The notes below the pieces were generated by a model. It ran no database searches and was not told the origin of the DNA. It saw nothing but the letters and a program-made list of their open reading frames with translations. A stretch of DNA of 34,014 nucleotides. Source: Halieaceae bacterium. Its GTDB lineage: Bacteria; Pseudomonadota; Gammaproteobacteria; Pseudomonadales; Halieaceae. Shown here piece after piece: positions 18,143-26,738 of the stretch; the first letter of the stretch is position 1; the number at the start of each line of letters is the position of its first letter. Both the position numbers and the translations under genes were made by a program. The stretch is from contig JAAENL010000471.1 in NCBI GenBank assembly GCA_024224435.1, positions 1-34,014 of the forward strand, in the 5' to 3' direction.

Positions 18143-18862
18143 ATGTCGGTGCAGCCTGAGCGCGCCCAGCTAACCGGACTGGATGATTCGCACCTGGTGA
18201 ACGTGGCCGGCGGGCATCGCCTGCAACTGCCTGCTGCCGACGCGTTTTTGGCCCTGCGGGAAGACGCGGCGGCGGCGGGCTTCGATCTGGTAATCGCCAG
18301 TAGCTTTCGCTCCTTCGAGCGCCAGCTGGTCATTTGGAACGGCAAGGCCTGCGGTGAGCGGCCGGTTTACAACGATAACGACGAGCCCGTCATGCTGGCG
18401 GATATGGCTCCCGCAGACAGGCTTCATGCAATCCTGCGCTACTCGGCGATACCGGGTACATCGCGGCACCACTGGGGGACCGACCTCGATATTTACGATG
18501 CGAGAGCCGTTCCAGAGGGCTATCGGCTGCAGCTATCCACAGCGGAAGTCAGTGCGGGCGGTCCGTTCGATGCGCTGCACTGCTGGCTGGATGAGCGTAT
18601 GGCCGCCCAGGCATCGCATGGATTTTACCGGCCTTACAGCGAAGACCGTGGCGGGGTGGCGCCAGAGCGGTGGCACCTCAGTTATGCCCCCCTGTCTCGA
18701 GAGTGGGAACGCGGGATAAACGCAGAGGTGCTGATGGCCTGCTGGAATGCGATCAGTGATGAACTGCAGTTACGCGATGAGATAGAACAAATACTCCCCG
18801 ATATACTGCAGCGCTACGTTGAAGTGCCCGCGAGCTGGTGCGGGCTCCGCGCGGGCGCCTAG
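18143..18862 (+). CDS. M15 family D-alanyl-D-alanine carboxypeptidase-like protein
   Basis: This 239-residue protein of the VanY/M15 zinc peptidase family probably trims the terminal D-Ala from peptidoglycan stem peptides. SSFRSFERQ precedes the zinc motif SxHxxGxxxD (Ser107, His109, Asp116). The second motif PERWHLSY supplies the catalytic Glu region and the last zinc-ligand His. No clear signal peptide or membrane segment is seen, so it may act in the cytoplasm or be exported by an unrecognised route. GGAGTG lies 8 nt before the ATG. It follows sfsA after 109 bp. Confidence 0.85.
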   Translation: MSVQPERAQLTGLDDSHLVNVAGGHRLQLPAADAFLALREDAAAAGFDLVIASSFRSFERQLVIWNGKACGERPVYNDNDEPVMLADMAPADRLHAILRYSAIPGTSRHHWGTDLDIYDARAVPEGYRLQLSTAEVSAGGPFDALHCWLDERMAAQASHGFYRPYSEDRGGVAPERWHLSYAPLSREWERGINAEVLMACWNAISDELQLRDEIEQILPDILQRYVEVPASWCGLRAGA

Positions 18863-18873
18863 TCCTGCCCTGA

Positions 18874-19518
18874 TTATTCCTTGGCTTTGGCCTCTGTGTG
18901 CAGGTGCCCAAAGTGATTTGAGTAGTCCCGTTGTGATGCGGCGATAACTTTCAATGCTTCCTCGCGGCCATATACGAAGTCCACCTTGATATCAGTTTCC
19001 TTGCCCGGAATCATCTTGTAGGTAGAAAAATAGTGCTGCAGGCGCTCGGTCTTGATGGCCGGCAGATCCGTGATGTCCTGCACATGCCCCCAAATGTTAT
19101 CTCCCTCGAGTACGGCAACGATTTTGTCGTCTGCCTCACCGCCGTCGATCATCTGGATGCCGCCCACAACGCGCGCGCGCAGTACGATGTCGGCGCGAGT
19201 AATGTGCCGCTCGGAGTAAACACAGATGTCTAATGGGTCGCCGTCGGCTATGTCGACACCCGGGCAGCGGGCGGCAACTTCCTCTGCGCAATAGGTGCGC
19301 GGAATGAAGCCATACAGGGCGGGGGGGCTGGAGGTAGTGCGTTGCGGCCGATCCACCACGAGGAAACCGGATGACTTGTCCAGCTCATACTTGACTACGT
19401 CGGCCGGCGTCATTTCCACATAAACCTGGACGATATCTTCGGGCATATCGTCTTTTTGTGCGCGGAGACCGTGCCAAGGGTGCCGGCGCCACCGGTTAAA
19501 GTCGCTGTTGCTGTACAT
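18874..19518 (-). CDS. ppa: Inorganic pyrophosphatase (family I)
   Basis: This soluble PPase hydrolyses pyrophosphate to phosphate. The start chosen is MYSNSDF (GAGGAAAA 3 nt upstream), giving 214 residues; a 17-residue upstream reading is unlikely. Family features include YELDKSSGFLVVDRP, the YGFIPRTYC segment and the signature DGDPLDICVY with metal-binding Asp residues. DDKIVAVLEGD and YKMIPGK are also present. The length and the segment MTPADVVKYELDKSSG suggest the longer subtype rather than the 175-residue E. coli form. It lies downstream of a PPi-type phosphofructokinase on the same strand. Confidence 0.93.
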   Translation of the reverse strand: MYSNSDFNRWRRHPWHGLRAQKDDMPEDIVQVYVEMTPADVVKYELDKSSGFLVVDRPQRTTSSPPALYGFIPRTYCAEEVAARCPGVDIADGDPLDICVYSERHITRADIVLRARVVGGIQMIDGGEADDKIVAVLEGDNIWGHVQDITDLPAIKTERLQHYFSTYKMIPGKETDIKVDFVYGREEALKVIAASQRDYSNHFGHLHTEAKAKE

Positions 19519-19658
19519 GGGTTTTCCTCGAGCTGAAACAGTGGGTTGCCTAAATCGGAAGGCGCGCATTGTACAGACAAGGGCAGTTAAAATCTCGCTG
19601 TATCGGGAGAAAAAGTGGGGATTACCGTATTTTGAGACAGTGCTGTCCGGTGCCTCGC

Positions 19659-19682
19659 CCCGGTCTCGATTTCGAAACCGGG
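19659..19682. repeat. Hairpin between the phosphofructokinase and ppa genes
   Basis: CCCGGT and ACCGGG form a 6-bp stem with an inner 3-bp pairing, 17 bp after the phosphofructokinase stop. No T-run follows, so an intrinsic terminator is not supported. It might be a processing or attenuating structure between the two genes. Confidence 0.35.
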
Positions 19683-19698
19683 CGCAGGTTTCAGAACG

Positions 19699-20961
19699 CT
19701 AGACCTTGAAGCGTCTCTTGAGCTTGCGTTCCACAGAGTGATTTTTCAATTTCACATAAACAGGCAGGCCCCCGCGGTAGTCGGGGTAGGCCTCACCCAT
19801 AATGAGTGGCGCGAAATACGCCCGCGCTGACTCGGTGATGCCGAAACCATCACGGGTGATGTAATTGCGCGGCATCATCTTTTCCACGTTGGCCACCCGG
19901 TCCAAAGGCGCTTTACCGATTGACCAGCGATAGCGTTTACCCTTACCCCGTTCTATGCAGGGCATGACCGCATTTTCACCAGCGAGAGCGTATTCAACCG
20001 CCGCCTTGCCCAGAGCATAGGCTTGGTCTACATCTGTTTGCGAGGCGATGTGTCGCGCTGAGCGCTGCAGATAATCCGCCACGGCCCAGTGGTATTTGTA
20101 GCCCAGCTCGTCCTTGATCATGCCGGCCAGCAGAGGCGCGAGACCGCCCAGCTGGCTGTGACCGAAAGCGTCTTTTAGGCCGGATTCCGATAGAAATGTA
20201 CCGTCTTTGTATTGTGCGCCCTCAGAGGCCACGATGACGCAGTAGCCGAAGCGCTTTACGGTGCGCTGCACACGCGCCATGAACTTCTTGTGATTAAAGG
20301 CAATCTCGGGGAACAGAATGATATGGGGTGCGTCCCCCTCTTCGTTTGCTGCCAGTCCTGCGGCGCCGGCAATCCACCCCGCGTGACGGCCCATTACCTC
20401 CAGAATGAACACCTTGGTGGAGGTCTCGCACATGGAGGCTACATCCAATGCGGCCTCCCGGGTGGAGATGGCGACGTACTTGGCCACAGAGCCAAAGCCC
20501 GGGCAGTTATCTGTCAGGGGCAGGTCGTTGTCGATGGTTTTGGGCACGTGGATGGCTTGTAGCGGATAGCCTAGCGTTTCGCTCAGTTGGGAAATCTTGA
20601 GGCAGGTATCCGCCGAGTCGCCGCCGCCGTTGTAAAAAAAATAACCGATATTGTGTGCCTTGAACACCTCGATCAATCGCTCGTATTCCGCGCGGTTTTC
20701 CTCGAGGCTTTTCAGCTTGTAGCGGCAGGAGCCGAAAGCGCCCGAGGGCGTGCTCAACAGGCCGTGGATAGCGGCCGCACTCTCCTTGCTGGTGTCGATC
20801 AGGTCTTCCCGCAGGGCTCCTATGATGCCATTGCGCCCGGCATAAACTTTGCCGATGTCAGCGCGATGCGCTCGTGCTGTTTCGATAACACCGCAGGCAG
20901 AGGCGTTAATAACGGCTGTGACACCGCCGGACTGGGCATAGAAGGCATTCTTGCGAGGCAT
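19699..20961 (-). CDS. pfp: Pyrophosphate-dependent 6-phosphofructokinase
   Basis: This 420-residue phosphofructokinase converts fructose 6-phosphate and fructose 1,6-bisphosphate, probably with PPi rather than ATP. The phosphoryl-donor site reads NGGGDSADT (111-119) and PKTIDND (140-146). PKTIDND, with Lys instead of the Gly of ATP enzymes, is the mark of the PPi-type. The MGRHAGWIAG substrate motif is intact. AGGAAT lies 9 nt before the ATG. Use of PPi would make the step reversible and save ATP. The adjacent ppa competes for the same PPi, so the pair together may set the PPi level. Confidence 0.9.
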   Translation of the reverse strand: MPRKNAFYAQSGGVTAVINASACGVIETARAHRADIGKVYAGRNGIIGALREDLIDTSKESAAAIHGLLSTPSGAFGSCRYKLKSLEENRAEYERLIEVFKAHNIGYFFYNGGGDSADTCLKISQLSETLGYPLQAIHVPKTIDNDLPLTDNCPGFGSVAKYVAISTREAALDVASMCETSTKVFILEVMGRHAGWIAGAAGLAANEEGDAPHIILFPEIAFNHKKFMARVQRTVKRFGYCVIVASEGAQYKDGTFLSESGLKDAFGHSQLGGLAPLLAGMIKDELGYKYHWAVADYLQRSARHIASQTDVDQAYALGKAAVEYALAGENAVMPCIERGKGKRYRWSIGKAPLDRVANVEKMMPRNYITRDGFGITESARAYFAPLIMGEAYPDYRGGLPVYVKLKNHSVERKLKRRFKV

Positions 20962-21030
20962 GGGCGTAGATTCCTGTGATGGTTACGGCGCGTTTTTGTT
21001 GTTGTCGGCATAGCCGTTAGTGGGAGGGTG

Positions 21031-21059
21031 ATCATACGGCAATTGCGCAGGCTTGTGGA
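21031..21059 (-). promoter_or_regulatory. Candidate promoter of the phosphofructokinase gene
   Basis: On the minus strand TCCACA (-35, 4/6) is followed after 17 bp by TATGAT (-10, 5/6), about 70 bp upstream of the ATG. The 224-bp divergent region shared with mpl holds no other recognisable feature. Confidence 0.35.
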
Positions 21060-21185
21060 CTGCTGCGGCAAGGCTGAGCCTTACCCCTTGGATGCTGCCA
21101 GGAAGAGTCGCTGCGAGGGAGGCACGCTGATGTCAGCAGTCTCCGCCCCGTGCTACCATGCCGGCTTGAATCCAAGGAGCGCTTG

Positions 21186-22571
21186 TTGAAAGAGCACATC
21201 CATATTCTCGGCATCTGCGGCACCTTTATGGGTGGTATCGCCCTGCTGGCCAGGGAGCTCGGGTACCGTGTTACCGGGTCCGATGCGAATGTCTATCCGC
21301 CCATGAGCACCCAACTGCAGGCGGCGGGTATCGAGTTGATGGAGGGTTATCATCCCGAGCACCTCGAGCCGGCACCGGATTGCGTGGTGGTGGGCAACGC
21401 CATGAGTCGTGGCAATCCTCTGGTGGAGCATCTGTTGGATGGCGGTTTACGCTATACCTCTGGCCCGCAGTGGTTGTCGGAGCATGTCTTGCAGGACAGG
21501 TGGGTGCTGGCGGTATCCGGCACCCACGGTAAGACGTCCACCAGTAGCCTGCTGGCCTGGATTCTGGAATACGCGGGCATGTCACCGGGCTTTTTGATTG
21601 GCGGTGTGCCCGGCAACTTCGGGTTGTCTGCACGTCTGGGTGGGTCCGATTTTTTCGTGGTGGAGGCGGACGAGTACGATACGGCCTTTTTCGACAAGCG
21701 CTCCAAGTTTGTTCACTACCGACCACGGACCCTCTGCATCAATAATCTTGAATTCGATCATGCCGATATCTTCGACGACCTGGGGGCCATTCAGCGTCAG
21801 TTCCACCATTTACTGCGCTGTGTGCCGGGCGGCGGGCTGGTTGTTTATCGCCACGGCGTGAGCGCGATCGATGAGACCCTTGCTGCGGGATGTTGGACAC
21901 CCACAGTATCCTTCGGACTTGGGGATGCGAGCGGGGCAGACTGGCGAGCGGAATTGCTGGAGGCGGATGGTTCGGCTTTCCGCGTCCACCCCGGCCCAGA
22001 CGACAGCGCTGAGGTGAGGTGGCAGTACTGCGGAGACCACAATGTCGAAAATGGTCTCACTGCCATGGCGGCTGCCAAACACGTTGGGGTGTTACCCGGA
22101 ATTTCGGCGGATGCACTGGGCGCCTTTAAGGGGGTGAAGCGGCGGCTTGAGCTGTTGGGCAGGCCCGGCAACGTCGCGGTGTATGACGATTTTGCCCATC
22201 ATCCCACGGCGATCGCTACAACATTGAAGGGGTTGCGGGCTCGGACCGGCGCCGGCCGCCTGATTGCCCTAATTGAGCCCCGCTCCAATACCATGCGAAT
22301 GGGCGAACACAGGGCGCAATTGGCCGCTTCCACTCGGGATGCCGATCTGGTTCACTGGTTTCAGCCCGAGGGTCTCGATTGGTCCCTCGAGGACGTTATT
22401 GCGAGCGGCGACACTGCTGCACACTTGTATACCGACATCGACGCGCTGGTCGGCGCCGTGTCTGAAGAGGCGCGGGAGGGAGATCAAGTGGTTATCATGA
22501 GTAACGGGGGTTTCGGCGGTATACACCGAAAACTGCTCGATAGTCTGGAGGGAAAACTGCCCCGTGTTTGA
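21186..22571 (+). CDS. mpl: UDP-N-acetylmuramate:L-alanyl-gamma-D-glutamyl-meso-diaminopimelate ligase
   Basis: Mpl reattaches recycled murein tripeptide to UDP-MurNAc in peptidoglycan recycling. The 461-residue product starts with the family-typical HIHILGICGTFMGG. It has the Mur ligase P-loop SGTHGKTSTSSL (about residue 112), the NNLEFDHADIF segment and DDFAHHPTAI, and it ends with IMSNGGFGGIHRKLL. The start is probably TTG at 21186, because AAGGAG lies 6 nt upstream; TTG at 21183 or an upstream ATG are alternatives. The 3' end overlaps the next gene by 8 bp. It fits functionally with the M15 peptidase encoded 2.3 kb upstream. Confidence 0.93.
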   Translation: MKEHIHILGICGTFMGGIALLARELGYRVTGSDANVYPPMSTQLQAAGIELMEGYHPEHLEPAPDCVVVGNAMSRGNPLVEHLLDGGLRYTSGPQWLSEHVLQDRWVLAVSGTHGKTSTSSLLAWILEYAGMSPGFLIGGVPGNFGLSARLGGSDFFVVEADEYDTAFFDKRSKFVHYRPRTLCINNLEFDHADIFDDLGAIQRQFHHLLRCVPGGGLVVYRHGVSAIDETLAAGCWTPTVSFGLGDASGADWRAELLEADGSAFRVHPGPDDSAEVRWQYCGDHNVENGLTAMAAAKHVGVLPGISADALGAFKGVKRRLELLGRPGNVAVYDDFAHHPTAIATTLKGLRARTGAGRLIALIEPRSNTMRMGEHRAQLAASTRDADLVHWFQPEGLDWSLEDVIASGDTAAHLYTDIDALVGAVSEEAREGDQVVIMSNGGFGGIHRKLLDSLEGKLPRV

Positions 22572-25176
22572 ATGGATGACTTCTACCTATGACCGGCTGG
22601 TGCTCCGTCGCCCCTGGATGACCCTTGCGCTGGTGACTCTGCTGGTGGCAGGCATGGCGACCCAGCTTCACAAAATCACGTTGGATGCCTCTGCCGACGC
22701 GCTGCTGCTGCAGGGCGATCCCTCACTGGAGCTATTCCGCGAGGTAGGCCGGGAATACCGCACGGAGGAGTTTGTGCTGGTGACCTGGAGCCCTGATGTC
22801 GAGCTGCTGTCGTCCGCGTCTCTGGACCCGCTGCGCAAGATGGCGGACGAGTTGCGTGAGCTAGAGGGCGTGTCCTCGGTGGTTACGGTGTGGGATGTGC
22901 CTTTGTTGGAGAGCCCGCCGGTCAGCTTGCGCGATATTACCTCTGGCGACCCCTTGCCCAGTCTGGAGGACGAGGGTATTGACCGTAGTCAGGCCCTTAC
23001 TGAATTCACCACCAGTCCTATTTACGCCAACCTGCTGGTCAGTGAAGACGGTGAGTTGACCGCGGTCCAGATCAACCTTGAGCGCGACGATTACTACGAC
23101 GAGCTGCTGCAAAAACGGGATGCGCTGCGTAACCTGGACAAAGCGGGCACGCTGTCTGCGGCGCAGGCGGTCGAGCTCCAGACTACGGAGCAATTATACA
23201 AAGCGCACACCAGCGTAGTCCTCGAACGGCAAAGTCAGTTGGTAGTCAACGTGCGCGAAATAGTGTCTCGCTACGGCGATTATGCCCAGTTGTTCGTCGG
23301 TGGGGTGCCCATGATTGCGGCGGATATGGTGACGTTTGTCGAAAGCGATCTGACTAATTTTGGCGGCGCGATTCTCGGCATTATGCTGCTGATTCTGGCG
23401 GTGGTATTTCGTCGTCTGCGCTGGGTTGTTATTCCCCTGGTGGCCTGTGGTTATACCCTGGTGGTGATGCTGGGACTGCTCGGTTTGCTGGACTGGCGCA
23501 TGACGGTCATTTCGTCCAACTTTGTCGCCGTGTTGCTCATTATCTGCCTTGCACTGAGCATTCACCTCATTGTTCGCTACCGCGAACTGCACGCGCTGGA
23601 TCCGGATGGGAACCTGCATGAGCGCGTGCTCAATACGGTGCGGCTAATGGTTGTCCCGTGTTTTTACAGCTGCCTGACCACTGCAGTGGCCTTTGTATCT
23701 CTGGTGGTATCGGGTATCCAGCCGGTTATCGACTTTGGCTGGATGATGACCACCGGTATTGTCATCGCCCTACTGATAACGTTCCTGGTGGTGCCCTGCC
23801 TGATGGTGGTCTGGCGCGACACGCAGGAGACAGCTCACGCCGACGACACCCCGCCCTTAACGCGCTACTTCGCGGTACTCGCAGATCGCTTCGGCGGCAC
23901 CATCCTGTTTGTTAGTCTGCTGTTGTTCGCGTTGACGGTATACGGTGTTTCGCGTCTGGAAGTTGAAAACCGCTTTATCGATTACTTTCATGAGACCACG
24001 GAAATCTATCGCGGCATGGAGCTGCTTGATGCTCGACTGGGTGGCACCATCCCGCTGGATATCGTGATCACGGCGCCGGACATGACTGCGCCGTTGCCCG
24101 GATTGGAGAATCTCTCGCCCGCCAGCGACGCATCGCCGGTTACTGGCGACCCGCTAGGCGGCAACGATGTTATCGAGGATGAATTTGCCGATGAGGACTT
24201 CGGCGACGATGAGTTCGCCGATGAGTGGGGCGATGACTTTGGCGATGATGATTTCGGTGTGCCAGGGCAGGAGAGTTTCAAGCCCAGCTACTGGTTCAGT
24301 GTGCCGGGTATGCGGCAGCTTGACCTCGTGCACAACCACATCGACGCGCTGGAGGAGACTGGCAAAGTCCTGTCTCTGTCCACCGTGTATGCAGTGGTCA
24401 AGGATCTTATGGGCCAGGATATCAGTAGCGTAGAGTTGGCTCTGGTTCAGAAAAGCCTCACAGACGACATCAAGGAAATGATGGTCGACCCCTATTTCTC
24501 GCTCGACAAAGAGCAGGTGCGCATCAATGTACGTGTAAAAGAAACCAGCGAGACATTGCGACGCAATGATTTTCTGGTAGCGCTAAAACGCGACCTGGTT
24601 GAGGAGTTAGGGTTGGAAGAATCGCAGGTGCAACTGACGGGCATGCTGGTGTTGTATAACAATGTACTGCAAAGCCTGTTCCGCTCCCAGATTCTTACCC
24701 TGGGCACGGTATTTGCCGTGATCCTGGTCATGTTCCTGGTGCTGTTCCGCTCTTTGAAACTGTCACTCATCGCGCTGGTGCCGAACCTGCTGGCGGCGGG
24801 CATGGTGCTGGGAGTAATGGGGCTAACGGGAACACCACTGGATATTATGACCATTACCATTGCTGCTATTGTGTTGGGCATTGGCGTCGATAATTGTATT
24901 CATTACGTGCATCGCTTTCGGCGTGAGTTTCCTCGCGATCGTGACTACGTGGCGACTATGTACCGCTGCCACGAGAGCATAGGCCGCGCGCTGTATTACA
25001 CTACCGTGACAGTGGTGGTGGGTTTCTCCATGCTGACACTGTCAAACTTCAACCCGAGTATTTACTTTGGCCTGTTGACGGTGTTGGCCATGCTGACGGC
25101 GGTCATCGGTGCCCTGCTGTTACTGCCGCGCCTCATCATACTGTTCCGGGCGCTGGGCCCGGCAGATAACTCATGA
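22564..25176 (+). CDS. MMPL/RND superfamily membrane protein with acidic periplasmic insert
   Basis: This 870-residue predicted exporter of the RND/MMPL superfamily consists of two repeats. Each has one membrane helix, a large periplasmic region and a five-helix bundle (for example GIMLLILAVVF to IVRYRELHALD, and LGTVFAVILVMFLVLF to the C-terminus). Related proteins move lipids, hopanoids or sterols. In the second periplasmic loop, residues about 532-565, is an unusual run of Asp/Glu with Phe and Gly (DEFADEDFGDDEFADEWGDD) that could bind cations. It starts with GTG inside the mpl 3' end, suggesting coupling; ATG at 22576 is an alternative. The substrate is unknown. Confidence 0.87.
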   Translation: MFEWMTSTYDRLVLRRPWMTLALVTLLVAGMATQLHKITLDASADALLLQGDPSLELFREVGREYRTEEFVLVTWSPDVELLSSASLDPLRKMADELRELEGVSSVVTVWDVPLLESPPVSLRDITSGDPLPSLEDEGIDRSQALTEFTTSPIYANLLVSEDGELTAVQINLERDDYYDELLQKRDALRNLDKAGTLSAAQAVELQTTEQLYKAHTSVVLERQSQLVVNVREIVSRYGDYAQLFVGGVPMIAADMVTFVESDLTNFGGAILGIMLLILAVVFRRLRWVVIPLVACGYTLVVMLGLLGLLDWRMTVISSNFVAVLLIICLALSIHLIVRYRELHALDPDGNLHERVLNTVRLMVVPCFYSCLTTAVAFVSLVVSGIQPVIDFGWMMTTGIVIALLITFLVVPCLMVVWRDTQETAHADDTPPLTRYFAVLADRFGGTILFVSLLLFALTVYGVSRLEVENRFIDYFHETTEIYRGMELLDARLGGTIPLDIVITAPDMTAPLPGLENLSPASDASPVTGDPLGGNDVIEDEFADEDFGDDEFADEWGDDFGDDDFGVPGQESFKPSYWFSVPGMRQLDLVHNHIDALEETGKVLSLSTVYAVVKDLMGQDISSVELALVQKSLTDDIKEMMVDPYFSLDKEQVRINVRVKETSETLRRNDFLVALKRDLVEELGLEESQVQLTGMLVLYNNVLQSLFRSQILTLGTVFAVILVMFLVLFRSLKLSLIALVPNLLAAGMVLGVMGLTGTPLDIMTITIAAIVLGIGVDNCIHYVHRFRREFPRDRDYVATMYRCHESIGRALYYTTVTVVVGFSMLTLSNFNPSIYFGLLTVLAMLTAVIGALLLLPRLIILFRALGPADNS

Positions 25177-25207
25177 GGCTATCGTTCGGGGTGAGAGGCA
25201 GAGACTG

Positions 25208-25486
25208 ATGGACTGTCGAAGCCACTGCGGTGCCTGTTGTGTTGCGCCCTCTATCCGCCAGCCGTTTTATGGCATGCCCAACGGTAAGCCGGCGGGTGAG
25301 TCTTGCATTCATCTGGATGACGCTGAAGGTTGCCGTTTGTTTGGGGATGCGCGACGCCCTGGCCTGTGCGCGGCGTTCATGCCGCAGCCAGCCTGCTGCG
25401 GCAATAATCGGGACGAGGCACTGGCGCTTCTGGCTGCACTGGAGATCGAGACGCAGCCCTCAACAGTGCGGTGGACAGAGACATGA
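25208..25486 (+). CDS. YkgJ-type cysteine cluster protein
   Basis: This 92-residue protein starts MDCRSHCGACC and carries further cysteines in ESCIHL, GCRLFG, LCAAFMP and PACCG. It matches the YkgJ/CxxCxxCC family of putative zinc or iron-sulfur binding proteins. The start ATG was chosen because the cysteine pattern begins directly after it; the upstream in-frame reading overlaps the MMPL gene. The stop codon overlaps the ATG of the next gene (ATGA). The biochemical role of the family is not known. Confidence 0.85.
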   Translation: MDCRSHCGACCVAPSIRQPFYGMPNGKPAGESCIHLDDAEGCRLFGDARRPGLCAAFMPQPACCGNNRDEALALLAALEIETQPSTVRWTET

Positions 25487-26079
25487 TGGAGTTGCCTCTG
25501 TTCCCCCTGTCAGGTGTGTTGCTGCCCTACGGGCGCTTGCCCCTGCAGATTTTTGAGCCGCGCTATCTTGATCTGGTAAAGGACAGCATGAAGTCCGAAA
25601 GCCCCTTTGGGGTAGTCTGGATTCGGCGGGGAGCAGAAGTAGCAGAGCGGGGGCGCGCCTCTGCAGAGCTTGGTGACTACGGCACCTGTGCCCACATCGT
25701 CGACTGGGATCAGCTCGACAATGGTTTGCTGGGTATCACGATAGAGGGCGGCGAGTGTTTTGACCTGTTTGAAACGAGCACACGGTCCGATGGGTTGGTG
25801 ATCGGCCAGGTAGAAATTCAGCCGACGCCTCCAGCGGTGCGTTTGTCCGAAGAAAGCCAATCACTGCTTGATATTCTCCGCAGCCTGGAACAACACCCCC
25901 ATGTGCAGCGCCTGAACCTTAGGCTGGACTATAACGATTCATGGCAGGTGGCCTATGCCCTGGTGCAATTGTTGCCTATGGATGAGGCGCTGAAGTATGA
26001 GTTATTGGGCATGGCCGACATCAATGATCTGGCGGCTGAGTTACAGGTATTGCTGAAACAGATCAGTGGCGAAAACTAA
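25483..26079 (+). CDS. LON substrate-binding domain protein
   Basis: This stand-alone Lon N-terminal-like domain protein of 198 residues (or 197 from ATG 25486) has no ATPase or protease domain. The typical beginning is MELPLFPLSGVLLPYGRLPLQIFEPRYLDLV. FGVVWIRRG, GTCAHI, GLLGITIEGGECFDL and the C-terminal helical part ending LLKQISGEN follow. It overlaps the cysteine-cluster gene by 4 bp, so the mpl-MMPL-YkgJ-LON genes are likely one transcript. Such proteins are common in Proteobacteria. Their function is unclear, possibly a protein-quality-control adaptor. Confidence 0.87.
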   Translation: MMELPLFPLSGVLLPYGRLPLQIFEPRYLDLVKDSMKSESPFGVVWIRRGAEVAERGRASAELGDYGTCAHIVDWDQLDNGLLGITIEGGECFDLFETSTRSDGLVIGQVEIQPTPPAVRLSEESQSLLDILRSLEQHPHVQRLNLRLDYNDSWQVAYALVQLLPMDEALKYELLGMADINDLAAELQVLLKQISGEN

Positions 26080-26099
26080 GCGACGCTGCTGCCCCGCAT

Positions 26100-26738
26100 T
26101 CACTCACTGAAGCGAGGCTGCCAGCCACCGCATTCTTTCCAGCGGTTTACAATATCGCAAAACAGCTCGGCGGTGCGCTCGGCGTCGTAGGCGGCCGAGT
26201 GGGCCTCGTTGTTGTCAAAAGCGATACCGGCTTCCTCACAGGCGCGTGCCAGTACCGTTTGCCCGTAGGCCAGGCCAGACAGCGTGGCCGTATCGAAATG
26301 GGAAAAGGGGTGGAAAGGATTGCGCTTGATATCGCATCGCTCCACAGCCGCATTGACAAAGCCCGCATCGAAGTGAGCATTGTGACCCACCAGCACAGCC
26401 CGGGTACAAGACTGCTCACGCATCTCTTTACGCACGATGTTGAACATGGCCTTGAGCGCCTCCGCCTCAGGCACAGCTTCGCGAAAGGGGTGCCAGGGAT
26501 CGATGCCGGTGAAGTCGAGAGCGGACTGCTCGATATTAGCGCCCTCAAACGGCTGCACGTGGTACTGGAAAGTGCGATGAACCGCCAGTAGCCCGTCGTC
26601 ATCCATGCGCACAGTAGTCGCGCCCAGTTCCAGCATCGCGTCGGTCGACGCATCGAATCCGCCAGTCTCTACGTCGATGACTACGGGCAGGAAACCGCGA
26701 AAGCGGTCACTCATCTGGCATGCGGATTCGCTACTCAT
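26100..26738 (-). CDS. rnt: Ribonuclease T
   Basis: RNase T is a DEDDh 3'-to-5' exonuclease that matures tRNA and 5S/23S rRNA ends and trims DNA ends. The 212-residue product has Exo[10 protein letters not shown] (Asp22, Glu24), Exo[12 protein letters not shown] and Exo[13 protein letters not shown]. The conserved [23 protein letters not shown] and the end NRWKECGGW are also present. The ATG overlaps the pyrC stop (ATGA), so translation is coupled. Met9 ([10 protein letters not shown]) is a possible shorter start. The pyrC-rnt pair is also found in Pseudomonas. Confidence 0.95.
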   Translation of the reverse strand: MSSESACQMSDRFRGFLPVVIDVETGGFDASTDAMLELGATTVRMDDDGLLAVHRTFQYHVQPFEGANIEQSALDFTGIDPWHPFREAVPEAEALKAMFNIVRKEMREQSCTRAVLVGHNAHFDAGFVNAAVERCDIKRNPFHPFSHFDTATLSGLAYGQTVLARACEEAGIAFDNNEAHSAAYDAERTAELFCDIVNRWKECGGWQPRFSE

